Source of the DNA: Domibacillus indicus
GTDB taxonomy: Bacteria; Bacillota; Bacilli; Bacillales; Domibacillaceae
Assembly: GCF_000970685.1 (NCBI RefSeq)
Contig: NZ_LAJB01000007.1
Location: forward strand, 62,001-126,000
Length of the DNA: 64,000 bases
Direction: 5' to 3'
The translations under genes were made by a program, and so were the position numbers. The notes beneath the pieces were generated by a model, which did not search any database, was not told the origin of the DNA, and saw only the letters and a list, made by a program, of their open reading frames with translations. Positions 1-8,424 of this stretch are shown piece after piece. Position 1 is the first letter of the stretch. Every line of letters starts with the position of its first letter.

Positions 1-2240
1 GCACCTGCCGCTTGCTGAGGACTTGCCTGGCCCGCTTCATCTATAAACAGGTAATCGATAAAGTCAGATTCTATCCCACGGTACATAGTATTAAAGCTTG
101 CAAATGTTGTACTCAGTACTGGCGTTATCAAATGAACTATTTTCCACATATTCTCCAAGTAAGACCTATGTTTACTATCATTGAGATTTAGTTTTTTACG
201 GCTGTTTAACAAACGAATAGTCGACTTAACCGCTTTAAAATTAAAGGCTAACATCAATTTATGCAGCTTCATCGCTTTTAGAAATAAAAGTCCTCTTTCA
301 AAATTCAACTCATCCGTAAACCAAATTGTATTTAAATGCCGATACTCATACGCCTCCTGCGAATCAGACCAGTATCCCTCTTCAGGTATAACCAATCCCT
401 GCTTTTTATAATAATCGTGCTGTTTTATGTAGTCAGTTAACGTTTTTCTTAAAACCTGGATATCTCTGTTTTTCTCTTCTATTTCGTTTTTTTTCTGAAA
501 GAGTTTGCTTCCTTTATCCTTCAAATTCAAAAGAATGCCATTTAATTCTTCCTGTAATATGTTTTTTTCTTTATTTTTTTTGCCTATTAACTTTAAAAGA
601 AATGATGGTTTAGGTAAATTATATATTTGCTGTTCAGTAAGTTGCTTTTGTTGTTCTAGATGGTTAATTTCATGTTCTATATTCGATTGTTCTTCTTTAA
701 GTTTGTGTACCTGCGGCTCGAGTTCTTCTAATTGGGAATTCAAAGCTTGTACGGTCTTAAACTGCTCAACAAAATGCTGCAGCTGATTTTTCTTTAATTG
801 AATTGATTTGTAAAGTTCTTGAAACTCTTTTACAGCATCCTGCCAATCTTTTAGCTTAACTTGCTCGCTGTCTTTTGCTAATTGAGCTAGAAAACTATAT
901 TGATCATCTTTTGCTCCTTGCAGCTTCCAACCAAAAGATGAAATGTTCTTTGATTTACCAAGAGCTCCTGAAAAGAGGCCCCAGGCATCCGTATCATTGC
1001 CTAGAAGATCTGCAGCTGCAGACGGGTACATAGATACTTCTTTCGCCTCTTTAGAATATAATTCTTCATAATTTTCAAATTTGCTTTTTCCCGCTGAACG
1101 TATAATTTGGTTTTCTTGAGGAAGCTCCTTTGAAATATTTTCAACTGCACCATTATTGCTTGAAGCAACAACCATTGAAAATTTACTCAAATTTGGATTC
1201 ATAAAAAAAATGGGGTAATAATGACCGTCTAGATTAAGAGTCCCTTCTTTCTGAAAAGCATCAGCAGGATTCTTAAATTCCAACATTTTTTTTGCTCTTT
1301 GGACTACCAGATCAGCAAAAACATCTTTTAATAATGTAGTTTTCCCTGTTCCAGGCGGGCCATTTACAGAGCTGATTTTTTGATCATTATTTAGAATTTG
1401 ATTGACAGCTACTTGTTGCATTAAGGACAAACGATGCTCGACAGGCGAAGGCCACCGGCCAGCAGGCATATACTTTGGCTGTAAGACCTCCTCAATATAT
1501 GCAGGATTATGATTCAAATTAATGCGTGTATCTATATCTGCTCCTTCAATAAAACAACGGATTGTTTTATTTTCTCCTTTAGAGATTATATTTTGTAAAT
1601 CATTAAGATAAAAGCTATTAAAATTTTGAGAGGTAAATTCCTTATCCTTCTCTTTGATTTCTATCTCCATATAATTCATTGTCGCATTATCAATTTTTTC
1701 AAAATAATGCCGGTATATTTTCTGAACCTCGTGTAAAGACTCCTTTGTCACTCCGTTGATAAATATATTACGTGCTTCTTCCTCAAACATTTTCAATTCG
1801 CCTTGAAAACGGTTCATAAGATCTTTATATTGAAAACTCCCGTTCTCGCTCATCAATTTTACTGCATACATAAGAAATGGAACGAATATAGAATCTTCCA
1901 GATAGTTCCCTTCACTGTCGACCGCGAAGGAAAAACTAAATAAAGTTGTTTTATCGTGATTAAAAATCTCTTCTTCAAATTTATAAATATCACGTATACG
2001 GCTAACAAGTTCATGCTGCTCAAAACAAGATAAATAGTAACGATATTGGACTTTAAAGCTATTTTTGTCCTTTAATTGATCCTTCCATGGAGATTCATCG
2101 AAAGCGACCAAACGTGTCCTAACCCTTTTTTTGTTATCTTCAAAATATTTACTTTCTACTATTTCATCTTTTCCGGACACTTCGCCAGGAGTTAATGACT
2201 CTATTAAATGCCAGGCCTGCAGTACTGTTTTTACTCCCAT
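1..2240 (-). CDS. Superfamily I (Upf1-like) DNA/RNA helicase, 3' end beyond window
   Basis: Partial gene of at least 746 codons, reading leftwards off the window edge. The start ATG at 2240 has a GGAG eight bases upstream. My translation shows a Walker A motif GPPGTGKTT at residues 294-302 and a DEAG motif II at about residues 735-738, the form typical of COG1112 (AAA_11/AAA_12, Upf1/Dna2-like) helicases. More than 430 residues separate the two motifs. The stretch at about 495-625 is rich in Q, E, K and L and looks like a coiled coil. Motifs III-VI would lie outside the window. Such helicases use ATP to unwind DNA or RNA, and some belong to phage-defence systems (for example MkoA of Mokosh). 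That role is only a possibility here because the partner genes are not visible. The gene is AT-rich and sits in the accessory island. Confidence 0.85.
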   Translation of the reverse strand, partial: MGVKTVLQAWHLIESLTPGEVSGKDEIVESKYFEDNKKRVRTRLVAFDESPWKDQLKDKNSFKVQYRYYLSCFEQHELVSRIRDIYKFEEEIFNHDKTTLFSFSFAVDSEGNYLEDSIFVPFLMYAVKLMSENGSFQYKDLMNRFQGELKMFEEEARNIFINGVTKESLHEVQKIYRHYFEKIDNATMNYMEIEIKEKDKEFTSQNFNSFYLNDLQNIISKGENKTIRCFIEGADIDTRINLNHNPAYIEEVLQPKYMPAGRWPSPVEHRLSLMQQVAVNQILNNDQKISSVNGPPGTGKTTLLKDVFADLVVQRAKKMLEFKNPADAFQKEGTLNLDGHYYPIFFMNPNLSKFSMVVASSNNGAVENISKELPQENQIIRSAGKSKFENYEELYSKEAKEVSMYPSAAADLLGNDTDAWGLFSGALGKSKNISSFGWKLQGAKDDQYSFLAQLAKDSEQVKLKDWQDAVKEFQELYKSIQLKKNQLQHFVEQFKTVQALNSQLEELEPQVHKLKEEQSNIEHEINHLEQQKQLTEQQIYNLPKPSFLLKLIGKKNKEKNILQEELNGILLNLKDKGSKLFQKKNEIEEKNRDIQVLRKTLTDYIKQHDYYKKQGLVIPEEGYWSDSQEAYEYRHLNTIWFTDELNFERGLLFLKAMKLHKLMLAFNFKAVKSTIRLLNSRKKLNLNDSKHRSYLENMWKIVHLITPVLSTTFASFNTMYRGIESDFIDYLFIDEAGQASPQQAAG

Positions 2241-2518
2241 TCTTTAGTCTCCATCCCGTTCAATGATAGCAAGCTTATCATTTGCGACTTAATCATTGTC
2301 ATTAAAACTCCTCCTAAAAAGTCATTTTTAATTTTGACATTCACGCGAATTTTATTGCTTTAAAACCTTTATATATTTCAAAATTCGACCATTTCACTTT
2401 AACAATTATATCTAATTTAATTATATTATTTAAAAAAAGGAATTGATATGGATTTATTTATCGATTAAAGGTTTTTGCCATAAGTCGAAGCAATGCTATC
2501 TTGCTCTTCCAGCCGGTA
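2241..2518. other. AT-rich intergenic region upstream of the helicase
   Basis: No open frame of note. It is strongly AT-rich, should hold the promoter of the helicase gene, and separates it from a decayed gene. I could not pick out a convincing -35/-10 pair. Confidence 0.5.
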
Positions 2519-2805
2519 TTACGTCACGCCGACAGGTAAATAACTTTCGATAACGCATGCAGCCTCACTCATATAGGCATTTCCTGGATCAGCCGGCTCT
2601 TTTTTTACAAACACTTCGAGCATACGGATGTATCCGGCATTGTACTGCTGTTCGTTTCTGACAACGTGTAAGAGTAATCACCAGTCTTTTTGCTTTTTGT
2701 GAGTGTTTCACCTGCGTTTAGCAGTGCAAAATATTGAGCCATTTCAACAAAATGACTGAATTGAGTGCATCCTGAGGTGCCCAAAACTCACGACGGCATG
2801 TGTAT
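2519..2805 (-). pseudogene. Decayed small gene of unknown family, frameshifted
   Basis: Two minus-strand frames join into one plausible protein. The upstream frame reads ...HFVEMAQYFALLNAGETL... and breaks at about 2660-2675. The downstream frame continues as RNEQQYNAGYIRMLEVFVKK and ends at a TAA at 2519-2521. Neither frame is open throughout and no start with a Shine-Dalgarno sequence is visible. I do not recognise the family. It fits the general picture of phage or mobile-element genes rotting in this island. Confidence 0.35.
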
Positions 2806-2867
2806 AATACATTTATTTTCTCTTTTCCAAGTTCAAGTTCATTAAGCTTGATTACTTTACGCCAAAG

Positions 2868-2893
2868 GAAAAAGACCGACTTGGCCGGTCTTC
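2868..2893 (-). terminator. Rho-independent terminator of the rsbR-like gene
   Basis: Read on the minus strand, a 7-bp stem (AAGACCG/CGGTCTT, 2872-2878 with 2886-2892) is followed by a T run. It lies 55 bases after the stop of the RsbR-like gene. Confidence 0.75.
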
Positions 2894-2947
2894 ACTAAGT
2901 AATCTCTTTTCTAGTTAATATATATTTGTCAGCTAAATTAAAAGCTG

Positions 2948-3793
2948 TCAAACCTGTATAAGAGAAGCATCTATAGCATTAGAGAGCGTAGATACAACCG
3001 ATACATTATCAAAGCCGAGACCCAGTTGGACGGCAGTCTGTGCGATTTCCGGTCTGATCCCTGAGAGAGTTGTTTTTACTCCGATTAAACTCAATGCATC
3101 GATAATTTGAAAAATTTGGTGGGCCACCATTGTATCAATCATGACGACACCAGACAAATCAATTAGAAGGTGATTTATTCTTTTGTCGGAGCATTGTTTC
3201 AAAGTTTTTTCAAGGATTAGTTTTGCTCGTGCTGTATCAATGTCACCTACTAATGGAAGCAATCCCACATTGCTATTAAGCTTTATGACTGGCGAGCTTA
3301 ATTCATTAATCATCTCTTGTTGGCCTTCCAGTCTAACTGTTGAAGTCTTGTGATGCTCTTCCATAAACCAGGTTACCACCTCATCCATGGTATCCAGGAT
3401 TTGTTGATTCAATAATTCGATAGTCTCTTCTGAATACTTTCCTTTGTTTAAAGAAACAAACTCTTTGATTAACTTTAAGTATTGATTTCGCAAATTAAAA
3501 AATTCTCTTGCTATAAAATGAACAGGTGTTGCTAAATGCTGTGCATCGTTTGCTAAATAGGTCAGCCACTCCTCAAGCCCCTCTTTGAACTTAGCTTCTT
3601 CCTCAATAAACATTTGGAAAAAACGACGGTGGAATTCATAATTTTGCGTTTTCAATAATTTAACATCTTCAAGGTTAGTACTGGTATAAACTCCAAACGA
3701 TTCACTTTTATCTAAAGATTTATACCAATCCTCAGTCACTTCCCATGCTCTTTTCATTAGAAAGTCGCCTAACTCTTCATTTCTGTACACCAT
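2948..3793 (-). CDS. RsbR-family stressosome protein (STAS domain)
   Basis: 281 residues, the usual length of B. subtilis RsbR paralogues. Residues 1-150 are an all-helical N-terminal sensory domain. The C-terminal STAS domain (about 165-278) includes IDLSGVVMIDTMVAHQI (211-227), the family's signature stretch. RsbR proteins form the stressosome core with RsbS and are phosphorylated by the kinase RsbT, which releases RsbT to switch on the sigma-B cascade. Candidate phosphosites are S166/S167 in the linker and S214 or T221 in the STAS domain; I cannot map them exactly. No rsbS, rsbT or sigB neighbour is present, so this is an orphan paralogue that probably joins the cell's main stressosome. 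A terminator follows. The start has a GGAGG-type site just upstream. Confidence 0.85.
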   Translation of the reverse strand: MVYRNEELGDFLMKRAWEVTEDWYKSLDKSESFGVYTSTNLEDVKLLKTQNYEFHRRFFQMFIEEEAKFKEGLEEWLTYLANDAQHLATPVHFIAREFFNLRNQYLKLIKEFVSLNKGKYSEETIELLNQQILDTMDEVVTWFMEEHHKTSTVRLEGQQEMINELSSPVIKLNSNVGLLPLVGDIDTARAKLILEKTLKQCSDKRINHLLIDLSGVVMIDTMVAHQIFQIIDALSLIGVKTTLSGIRPEIAQTAVQLGLGFDNVSVVSTLSNAIDASLIQV

Positions 3794-4283
3794 TATTCCT
3801 CCTATAGCTTCTCGAAAATTATCTGTTAACGTAAGGTTTATTTTAACCTAGCGGAGGAAAAGTATCTATTTTTCACTTCCTTCTATAGCTGGACCCTCAG
3901 CTCCTCTTTCTCCCCTTGCTTAATCCAAGTAAATCCTTATTCACCTCAAGAGATAGCACACAATGGCAATTCACACTCTTACTCGCAGTCAAAGAAGTAT
4001 CACGTCGACGATCAGCTGCGCGACTGTTCACATCAAACGTTTCATCGCTGTCTATTTCTCCTCCATCCAGGTCGATATATACTTTGCGCAGATTGTTTTT
4101 CTTGCCGTGAGAATGCCGCCATCATTTTTTTCAACTGCTTTTATGTATAGCCTTTATGTTTACTTTTTCATTTTTCATTGCCGGCACCTTTATTATTGTT
4201 TTTAAGCAAAGATAAAACATCTCGTAGGATTCCTGTACTTTTTATAAGCTGTGTTAATTTTTAGTCGTGATAATTAAACAAAA
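3794..4283. other. Intergenic region with a possible gene remnant
   Basis: No convincing gene. A minus-strand frame at about 3907-4115 reads ...KKNNLRKVYIDLDGGEIDSD... and ends at a TGA just left of 3910, but has no start or ribosome site. It could be the tail of a lost gene. The plus-strand frames here are rich in F, Y and S and look like shadows. Confidence 0.35.
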
Positions 4284-4314
4284 TAAAAGGAAACCAAGAT
4301 ACTAAGGTTTCCTT
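4284..4314 (-). terminator. Terminator after the first VOC gene
   Basis: A 9-bp stem (AAGGAAACC/GGTTTCCTT, 4287-4295 with 4306-4314) is followed on the minus strand by TTATTTT, just beyond the stop of the VOC gene. Confidence 0.8.
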
Positions 4315-4323
4315 CAGCCTGAT

Positions 4324-4707
4324 TTATTCAACAGAAGTGCAAATTTCAATGTAATGTCCATCTGGGTCTGCTATATAGGCAACTGTTTGTCCCCACGGCT
4401 TTGTATCAGGTTCCTTTAGGATTGTAACCCCTTGTTGACGCAGACTTTCAATTGTTGCTGCAACATCTTCCACAACAAATCCGACCTCAAATGTTTGTGC
4501 AGAAGCAGAACCTTCAGGAACATGTAAACCTGTTAACTCTTTCACATCCTTACGAGTATTAATTGATAAAGTTATGACACCTGTATCAAATTCAACATAC
4601 GTATCTTGTTGCATCTTAACCGACAGTCCAAGAATCCCTTTATAAAAATTCATTGCTTTTTCAAAATCATTCACATACAAAATGACATATTTCATTACCG
4701 GGTTCAT
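4324..4707 (-). CDS. VOC-fold (glyoxalase/bleomycin-resistance-like) protein
   Basis: 127 residues from the ATG at 4707. I chose this start over the longer frame (ATG at 4767) because AAGGAG lies eight bases before it and the VOC fold begins right there ([18 protein letters not shown]). Two beta-alpha-beta-beta-beta units are visible. The C-terminal [11 protein letters not shown] is the typical metal-site strand of glyoxalase I-like enzymes. The substrate cannot be told: VOC proteins include glyoxalases, dioxygenases and antibiotic-binding proteins. It is a stand-alone gene with its own terminator in the accessory island. Confidence 0.8.
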   Translation of the reverse strand: MNPVMKYVILYVNDFEKAMNFYKGILGLSVKMQQDTYVEFDTGVITLSINTRKDVKELTGLHVPEGSASAQTFEVGFVVEDVAATIESLRQQGVTILKEPDTKPWGQTVAYIADPDGHYIEICTSVE

Positions 4708-5172
4708 GGTTTCACTCTCCTTTTTATCTTTAACATTTCGATAAAAGGAGATAATTTCCTTCTTCATACATCATGAATTCGATGGCGCTATTATCTAGGC
4801 GAGGTGAATATCGTGGAAACGAAGCGGAAAATTGATTTAAGTATAGATTATAACATCCGAAAATATCGCATGCGTTCATTCAGTGCCTGTCAGTTCTTGG
4901 GTAAAGGATTTATTTATATTGTTATAACTTCTGGGATTTTTTCATCCTGCCAGCACGTCCGCTGGCAAGCGAAAAGCTTTGTGTACCTGAATAATCCAGG
5001 TAAGATCTAGTCGAGTATTGCTTTCTGCTAAGATAGTGACATAATACTCGGTTTTAATACAGCTTGCTTTTCCTCTAAATAACCTTACCTTCTCACTACT
5101 CAGAATTTTCCACATATACTATAGAAAGATATTGAGTTCAAAATTTCTCTGTTTTGAAAGGAGGATATCATA

Positions 5173-5454
5173 TTGAAACCCCCTTATCCACGGAACACCC
5201 AGCAGGAAAGCTCTTCATCCACTTCCGAAACTACTCTGGCTAAGCTGGCTTTTATCGCTTCAGCCATTACAACACTTGGTGATGCTATAGCAACTTTTGC
5301 TGCAGCGCTTGCCCTAGAAGAACTATCTAATTCTAACTCAAACACCAATTCCAATTCTAGAAAACAAGTAAATTCAGAGTTAATTAATAAGAAATTAATA
5401 GATATGCAAAACCAAATTGATTATTTAACGAGAGAAATTTCAAAAAGGCAATAA
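5173..5454 (+). CDS. Small membrane protein with C-terminal coiled coil
   Basis: 93 residues from a TTG start eight bases after a perfect AAAGGAGG, so expression is likely. A Ser/Thr-rich N-terminus is followed by one hydrophobic Ala-rich segment (about residues 24-50, LAKLAFIASAITTLGDAIAT), an Asn/Ser spacer and a short predicted coiled coil (about 68-92). Similar small proteins occur in Bacillus genomes without an assigned function. I give none. Confidence 0.65.
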   Translation: MKPPYPRNTQQESSSSTSETTLAKLAFIASAITTLGDAIATFAAALALEELSNSNSNTNSNSRKQVNSELINKKLIDMQNQIDYLTREISKRQ

Positions 5455-5481
5455 CCTTCCAATCCCAGCTATCCTGCATAC

Positions 5482-5509
5482 GTTCCTGCTCTAATATATG
5501 GGCAGGAAC
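5482..5509 (+). terminator. Possible terminator hairpin
   Basis: GTTCCTGC pairs with GCAGGAAC across a 12-base loop, 27 bases after the 93-residue gene. The T run downstream is weak, so termination is uncertain. Confidence 0.45.
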
Positions 5510-5816
5510 AAGCTGTTTCCGGCCTTTTTCTAATTTCAAGACTCAAATCGGATAACTCATCCTTTTAATTCCAATGCATAATTGGTTCAAAAAGATACAT
5601 ACTAACTTTGCCATTTCGATGATTCCATATAAAACGGAAAGCCCTTTGAAAACACATACATTTAAACCTTTAAAAACCTAATAACCATAACGAAGACATT
5701 TTCACATGCTTTATAAGTAAGGCTTACTCATTGTATTTTGGGCGGAAATACTTTGAACCAAAGTGAAAATGCTGTTCATTGATATTGCTATATTGAGAGC
5801 TATGTTAGTGCTCTTT
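5510..5816. other. Intergenic region, nothing recognised
   Basis: About 300 AT-rich bases with no open frame or clear signal. Confidence 0.4.
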
Positions 5817-6176
5817 TTAAATAACTGCCTTCACGTCTAAACGGTGACGCTCTCTACAGATAACTTCAAGCACCTGATTGTTCTTCCAAATAAGTGTATC
5901 TTCACCGTGTTCCTTTGGTGTAACAATGAGCACATGTCCCTTTCTTGCGATGTAACCAGCCTCTTCCATAAGGCTGGTTTTTTCTGTCATCTTTTTCTCT
6001 TGCACTGGATTTTCTTTGATTCTGTAAGCTCCCAGTCTGTTAAAGTAAAAGTGCGAGTAATACTTTAAAGGCCCGGGCTTTTCCTCGGTTTTTTTATTTC
6101 CTGTATAAATTTTTATCATCTGGACCATACTGATACTGTTAGTCTGAATACCCATTCCTAATTCAGTCGAAGTCAC
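5817..6176 (-). CDS. Hypothetical small protein, possibly remnant
   Basis: The frame holds 119 residues from a GTG at 6176, but no good ribosome site is seen there. The C-terminal 57 residues (from the ATG at 5990) look the most protein-like (EAGYIARKGHVLIVTPKEHG) and could be the real gene. A strong plus-strand terminator lies inside the frame, which argues for caution. The segment just upstream is a remnant of the repeated KAQYMR-type gene family described below. I do not recognise the product. Confidence 0.35.
   Translation of the reverse strand: MTSTELGMGIQTNSISMVQMIKIYTGNKKTEEKPGPLKYYSHFYFNRLGAYRIKENPVQEKKMTEKTSLMEEAGYIARKGHVLIVTPKEHGEDTLIWKNNQVLEVICRERHRLDVKAVI
5954..5985 (+). terminator. 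Plus-strand terminator-like hairpin
   Basis: AACCAGCC pairs with GGCTGGTT and runs into a T6 tract on the plus strand. No plus-strand gene was found in front of it. Confidence 0.55.
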
Positions 6177-6180
6177 TCTT

Positions 6181-6208
6181 CAGCCAGAGACCCCTCTGGC
6201 TGTTTTTT
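6181..6208 (+). terminator. Plus-strand terminator-like hairpin
   Basis: CAGCCAGA pairs with TCTGGCTG and is followed by T6. The same design recurs at 8629-8657, where the bases after the T run (GCAAATT) also match, so both belong to a duplicated segment. Confidence 0.55.
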
Positions 6209-6265
6209 GTGCAAATTAGTGAACTCCTCAATCACTTCCTGCGCTTCTTACCTGCATCCTTATAT
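6183..6265 (-). pseudogene. Fragment of the KAQYMR-type small-protein family
   Basis: The minus-strand frame reads EAQEVIEEFTNLHKKQPEG and stops at the TGA next to 6180. The NLHKK segment and the bases around it correspond to the 3' part of the better preserved copy at 8601-8939. The upstream part is out of frame. This is the most decayed of three copies. Confidence 0.4.
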
Positions 6266-6426
6266 TTTCTAAAGAATGAAAACAGTATAGCGATTTGCAC
6301 CTTTAGTTTCTGAATAAAACTTCTTGAACGAATGCTCCTACATGATCAAACTTTTTCAAAAGAATAATTTCCAACTCGCTGTAGATAATAACCGAAGTAA
6401 AATTTTTTGAAAGGAGGAAAAAATGC

Positions 6427-6591
6427 ATGCAGAATAAATACCGATTGACTGCTATGTCAGCTGTTTTTTCGTTGGGATTACTCTCAGCCTGCGCTGGAGG
6501 CGGGCAAGATGACAATGAGCCAGACGTAGAAGAAGAGCCTTCTGAACAGCAACAACAAAATAACGAAGAGCAGCAAGAGGATAAAGAGTAA
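6427..6591 (+). CDS. Small lipoprotein, 54 residues
   Basis: A short gene with AAAGGAGG nine bases before its ATG. The protein starts MQNKYRLTAMSAVFSLGLLS and then AC, giving a signal peptide with a lipobox LSAC and the lipidated Cys at residue 22. The mature part is a Gly linker followed by a very acidic, Gln-rich tail (residues 29-54). It should be exported and anchored to the outer face of the membrane. Short acidic lipoproteins of this type are common and mostly unstudied. A weak hairpin (AAATCCC/GGGGTTT, 6633-6659) follows. Confidence 0.75.
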   Translation: MQNKYRLTAMSAVFSLGLLSACAGGGQDDNEPDVEEEPSEQQQQNNEEQQEDKE

Positions 6592-6711
6592 TGTTTGATT
6601 CAAATAAAAATGCATTTAACCTGGTCCTTTTTAAATCCCACTCTGTATAGGCGGGGTTTTAAAAGAATTTTCTTTCCCAAATTCTTGTTAAAGACTTTTA
6701 GCCTGCTGGTA

Positions 6712-6905
6712 AGGAGGGAGAACCCTCTCCCTCTTGATTCATCCACACCGTCCTGCTTGTCTTCCTGCTTCACGAGATAGCTCCTTATATCGATTTCTAT
6801 CTCTTATCAAGGGTGTCCTGCCTTTTATTCATTTTTTAGATATAAGAATGATTTTCTTATATAAAATCAGTCAATAATCCGCATGTACTGCGCTTTGCTA
6901 AGATT
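6712..6905. repeat. Dispersed repeat, copy 1
   Basis: This block matches 8425-8560 and, in part, 12643-12770. Shared words include TCCTGC..GTCTTCCT, ACGAGATA, and a run reading TTTTATTCATTTTTTAGATA. In the minus direction it can encode a 23-residue peptide from a TTG (MIRDRNRYKELSREAG). The copies differ by several frameshifts, so the peptide may not be made. Confidence 0.6.
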
Positions 6906-7032
6906 TCCATTCAAGTTTGTTTCTTTAAATTTCGCAAATAAGAAGGCAGCTTTATCCGAATTTTTCATCACCATAAGCTTTTACTTCTTCTAGCATCCAC
7001 TGTTGCTCAATTACTGCTCCACGATATGCCAT
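6871..7032 (-). pseudogene. Frameshifted copy of the KAQYMR-type small-protein gene
   Basis: It starts at an ATG at 7032, with GGGAGG a few bases upstream, and reads MAYRGAVIEQQWMLEEVKAY. It must then shift frame to continue as NSDKAAFLFAKFKETNLNGN and end KAQYMRIID. The copy at 8601-8939 begins MTYHGVVIERQWTSEEM and contains KAQYMRYQEKG, so the two are clearly related. The start overlaps the end of the IDEAL-domain gene, which suggests the pair was once translationally coupled. Confidence 0.55.
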
Positions 7033-7318
7033 TTTTTAATCCTCCCGTCAATTCTTCAAACCATTTCTTGTCTTTTGTCATAAGTGCTAGATCAATGAGC
7101 GTTGTTTTATCCTGTATATCATCTAGCAGTGTGCCCATAGGCTTCAGACGATGCTCCTCAAATAGCAAGCTCGTTGGCGATCCCCACATCATTTTGCCTT
7201 TTATAATTCTTCCGACTACCGCTAGCTCAATCTGACTACCGTAATAACCGATGCGACTGATATATCCGATGACTGTAAGGTCCCCAATTCTGGCTATTTT
7301 CCACTCTCCGATCTCCAA
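7007..7318 (-). CDS. Small protein with C-terminal IDEAL domain
   Basis: 103 residues from a TTG start with AAAGGGGG about eight bases before it. The N-terminal 60 residues are beta-rich (MEIGEWKIARIGDLTVIGYI). The C-terminal segment at 72-90 (LIDLALMTKDKKWFEEL) fits the IDEAL motif (PF08858) found in small Bacillus and phage proteins. The function of IDEAL proteins is mostly unknown; some are thought to mediate protein contacts. Its 3' end overlaps the start of the decayed gene at 6871-7032. Confidence 0.6.
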   Translation of the reverse strand: MEIGEWKIARIGDLTVIGYISRIGYYGSQIELAVVGRIIKGKMMWGSPTSLLFEEHRLKPMGTLLDDIQDKTTLIDLALMTKDKKWFEELTGGLKNGISWSSN

Positions 7319-7889
7319 GGTTGTTTCCCCCTTTTTTAATAAGCAGAAGTATGAACCATATTAGGGGGTAAAAAGGCGTAAATTCCTGAACTTTCGTACA
7401 CTACACGCAAAATTTTTAGGCTCTGTTATGTTTGCCTTATTTAAAAAAGTGAGACGTAAATAATACACGTGACTTCATCATTCAAAACTGCATTTCACTT
7501 CCTCTGTTGTTGCTGCATATAATAAATTTACCCAGACACCTTTTTGCACGTATTTAGAAACTTTTGAGGTAACGATTCCTGGTTGGAATAGCTGCTTTTT
7601 TATCTATTCATACACGTCAAAATTGTGTTGTTTTGCCCTGCAAATTTCGCTGCATATTCCTTTTAACTAAGATCAGCGTTTCCGCCTCTACTTCCCCTAT
7701 TTGTATTTTATTACCGCTCCTTCATGCCCGTTCTCCTGCTCCAGAAGCTTTCTTTGGAACGAGAACCCCCGATATGATCTAATTTCTCTCGAAAATCGAA
7801 GACTGCCACCTCCCTTGTCCAAATTACCTATGAATCTTTCTAGTCGGAAAAACGTATAAAGAACCAAATCACTATTTGGAGACGATATT
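7319..7889. other. Long intergenic region with a decayed minus-strand gene
   Basis: Between about 7625 and 7815 minus-strand frames give FQRKLLEQENGHEGAVIK, then after a shift KIQIGEVEAETLILVKRNMQ, ending at a TGA near 7620. AAGGGAGG stands at the presumed 5' end (about 7815). This looks like a frameshifted gene of unknown family. The rest (7319-7620) shows nothing I can support. Confidence 0.4.
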
Positions 7890-8012
7890 TTGAGTATGAC
7901 TACCTGGGTTTTAATCGTTGTTTTTCTTATTGCAAATGTACTTATTATGGACGATATCCGAAAAAGAATAAATAAGTTAACAGAATTTATGAAGCCACCT
8001 TTTTGTACATAA
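7890..8012 (+). CDS. Single-helix membrane microprotein, 40 residues
   Basis: TTG start eight bases after GGAG. The protein has one transmembrane helix (about residues 5-19, WVLIVVFLIANVLIM) followed by a basic segment (DDIRKRINKL) and a short tail. It resembles the many tiny membrane proteins of phages and plasmids but I know no named family. It lies just upstream of the DUF2164 gene. Confidence 0.55.
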   Translation: MSMTTWVLIVVFLIANVLIMDDIRKRINKLTEFMKPPFCT

Positions 8013-8093
8013 TATTTAATGGAAATACAGACTGGAATTTTATAAAATCTGTCTGTATAGTTACATATACTACAATTCGAAGGAGTGTTTCAT

Positions 8094-8339
8094 TTGTTTC
8101 TAAAGCTTACAAAAGAGCAACAGCAGTTGATGATTTCTGATATCCAACTTTTCTTTTCTCAAGAAAGAGAGGAAGAAATAACGGAGTTTGCCGCGGAAAG
8201 AGTATTAGATTTCATTAAGGAGTCACTTGCTCCCCACTTCTACAATGCTGCTGTCTTGGATGTGAAACATGTAGTTGAACAGCAATTTTCCTCACTGGAA
8301 GATGAAATATTAACACTGGAACGCCCGATAAAAAGATAA
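8094..8339 (+). CDS. DUF2164-family protein
   Basis: 81 residues from a TTG at 8094. I chose it over the GTG at 8085 because GAAGGAG ends at 8085, leaving eight bases to the TTG. The sequence (MFLKLTKEQQQLMISDIQLF ... VLDFIKESLAPHFYNAAVLD) has the pattern of the DUF2164 family (PF09932): a K-x-Q start, a central DFI-E-x-x-x-P-x-x-YN block and a helical end. The function is unknown. A perfect terminator follows directly. Confidence 0.8.
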   Translation: MFLKLTKEQQQLMISDIQLFFSQEREEEITEFAAERVLDFIKESLAPHFYNAAVLDVKHVVEQQFSSLEDEILTLERPIKR

Positions 8340-8350
8340 AGAACTTTTCG

Positions 8351-8382
8351 AGAGTGAATTTGATAACAATTCACTCTTTTTA
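8351..8382 (+). terminator. Terminator of the DUF2164 gene
   Basis: A 10-bp perfect stem (AGAGTGAATT/AATTCACTCT) with an 8-base loop, then T5. Confidence 0.9.
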
Positions 8383-8424
8383 GCATGAGTCATCGATTGT
8401 TAAGGAATGCAATCTCTTCCGTAC

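Noticed and set aside
3963-4205. Plus-strand frames of 64-80 codons
   Set aside because: Hydrophobic, F/Y-rich translations typical of the reverse of an old minus-strand gene; no ribosome site.
4804-5010. Plus-strand frame of 68 codons
   Set aside because: Starts inside a GTG/ATG-rich stretch without a usable ribosome site, odd composition (many Cys, Phe, Ser), no family; probably chance.
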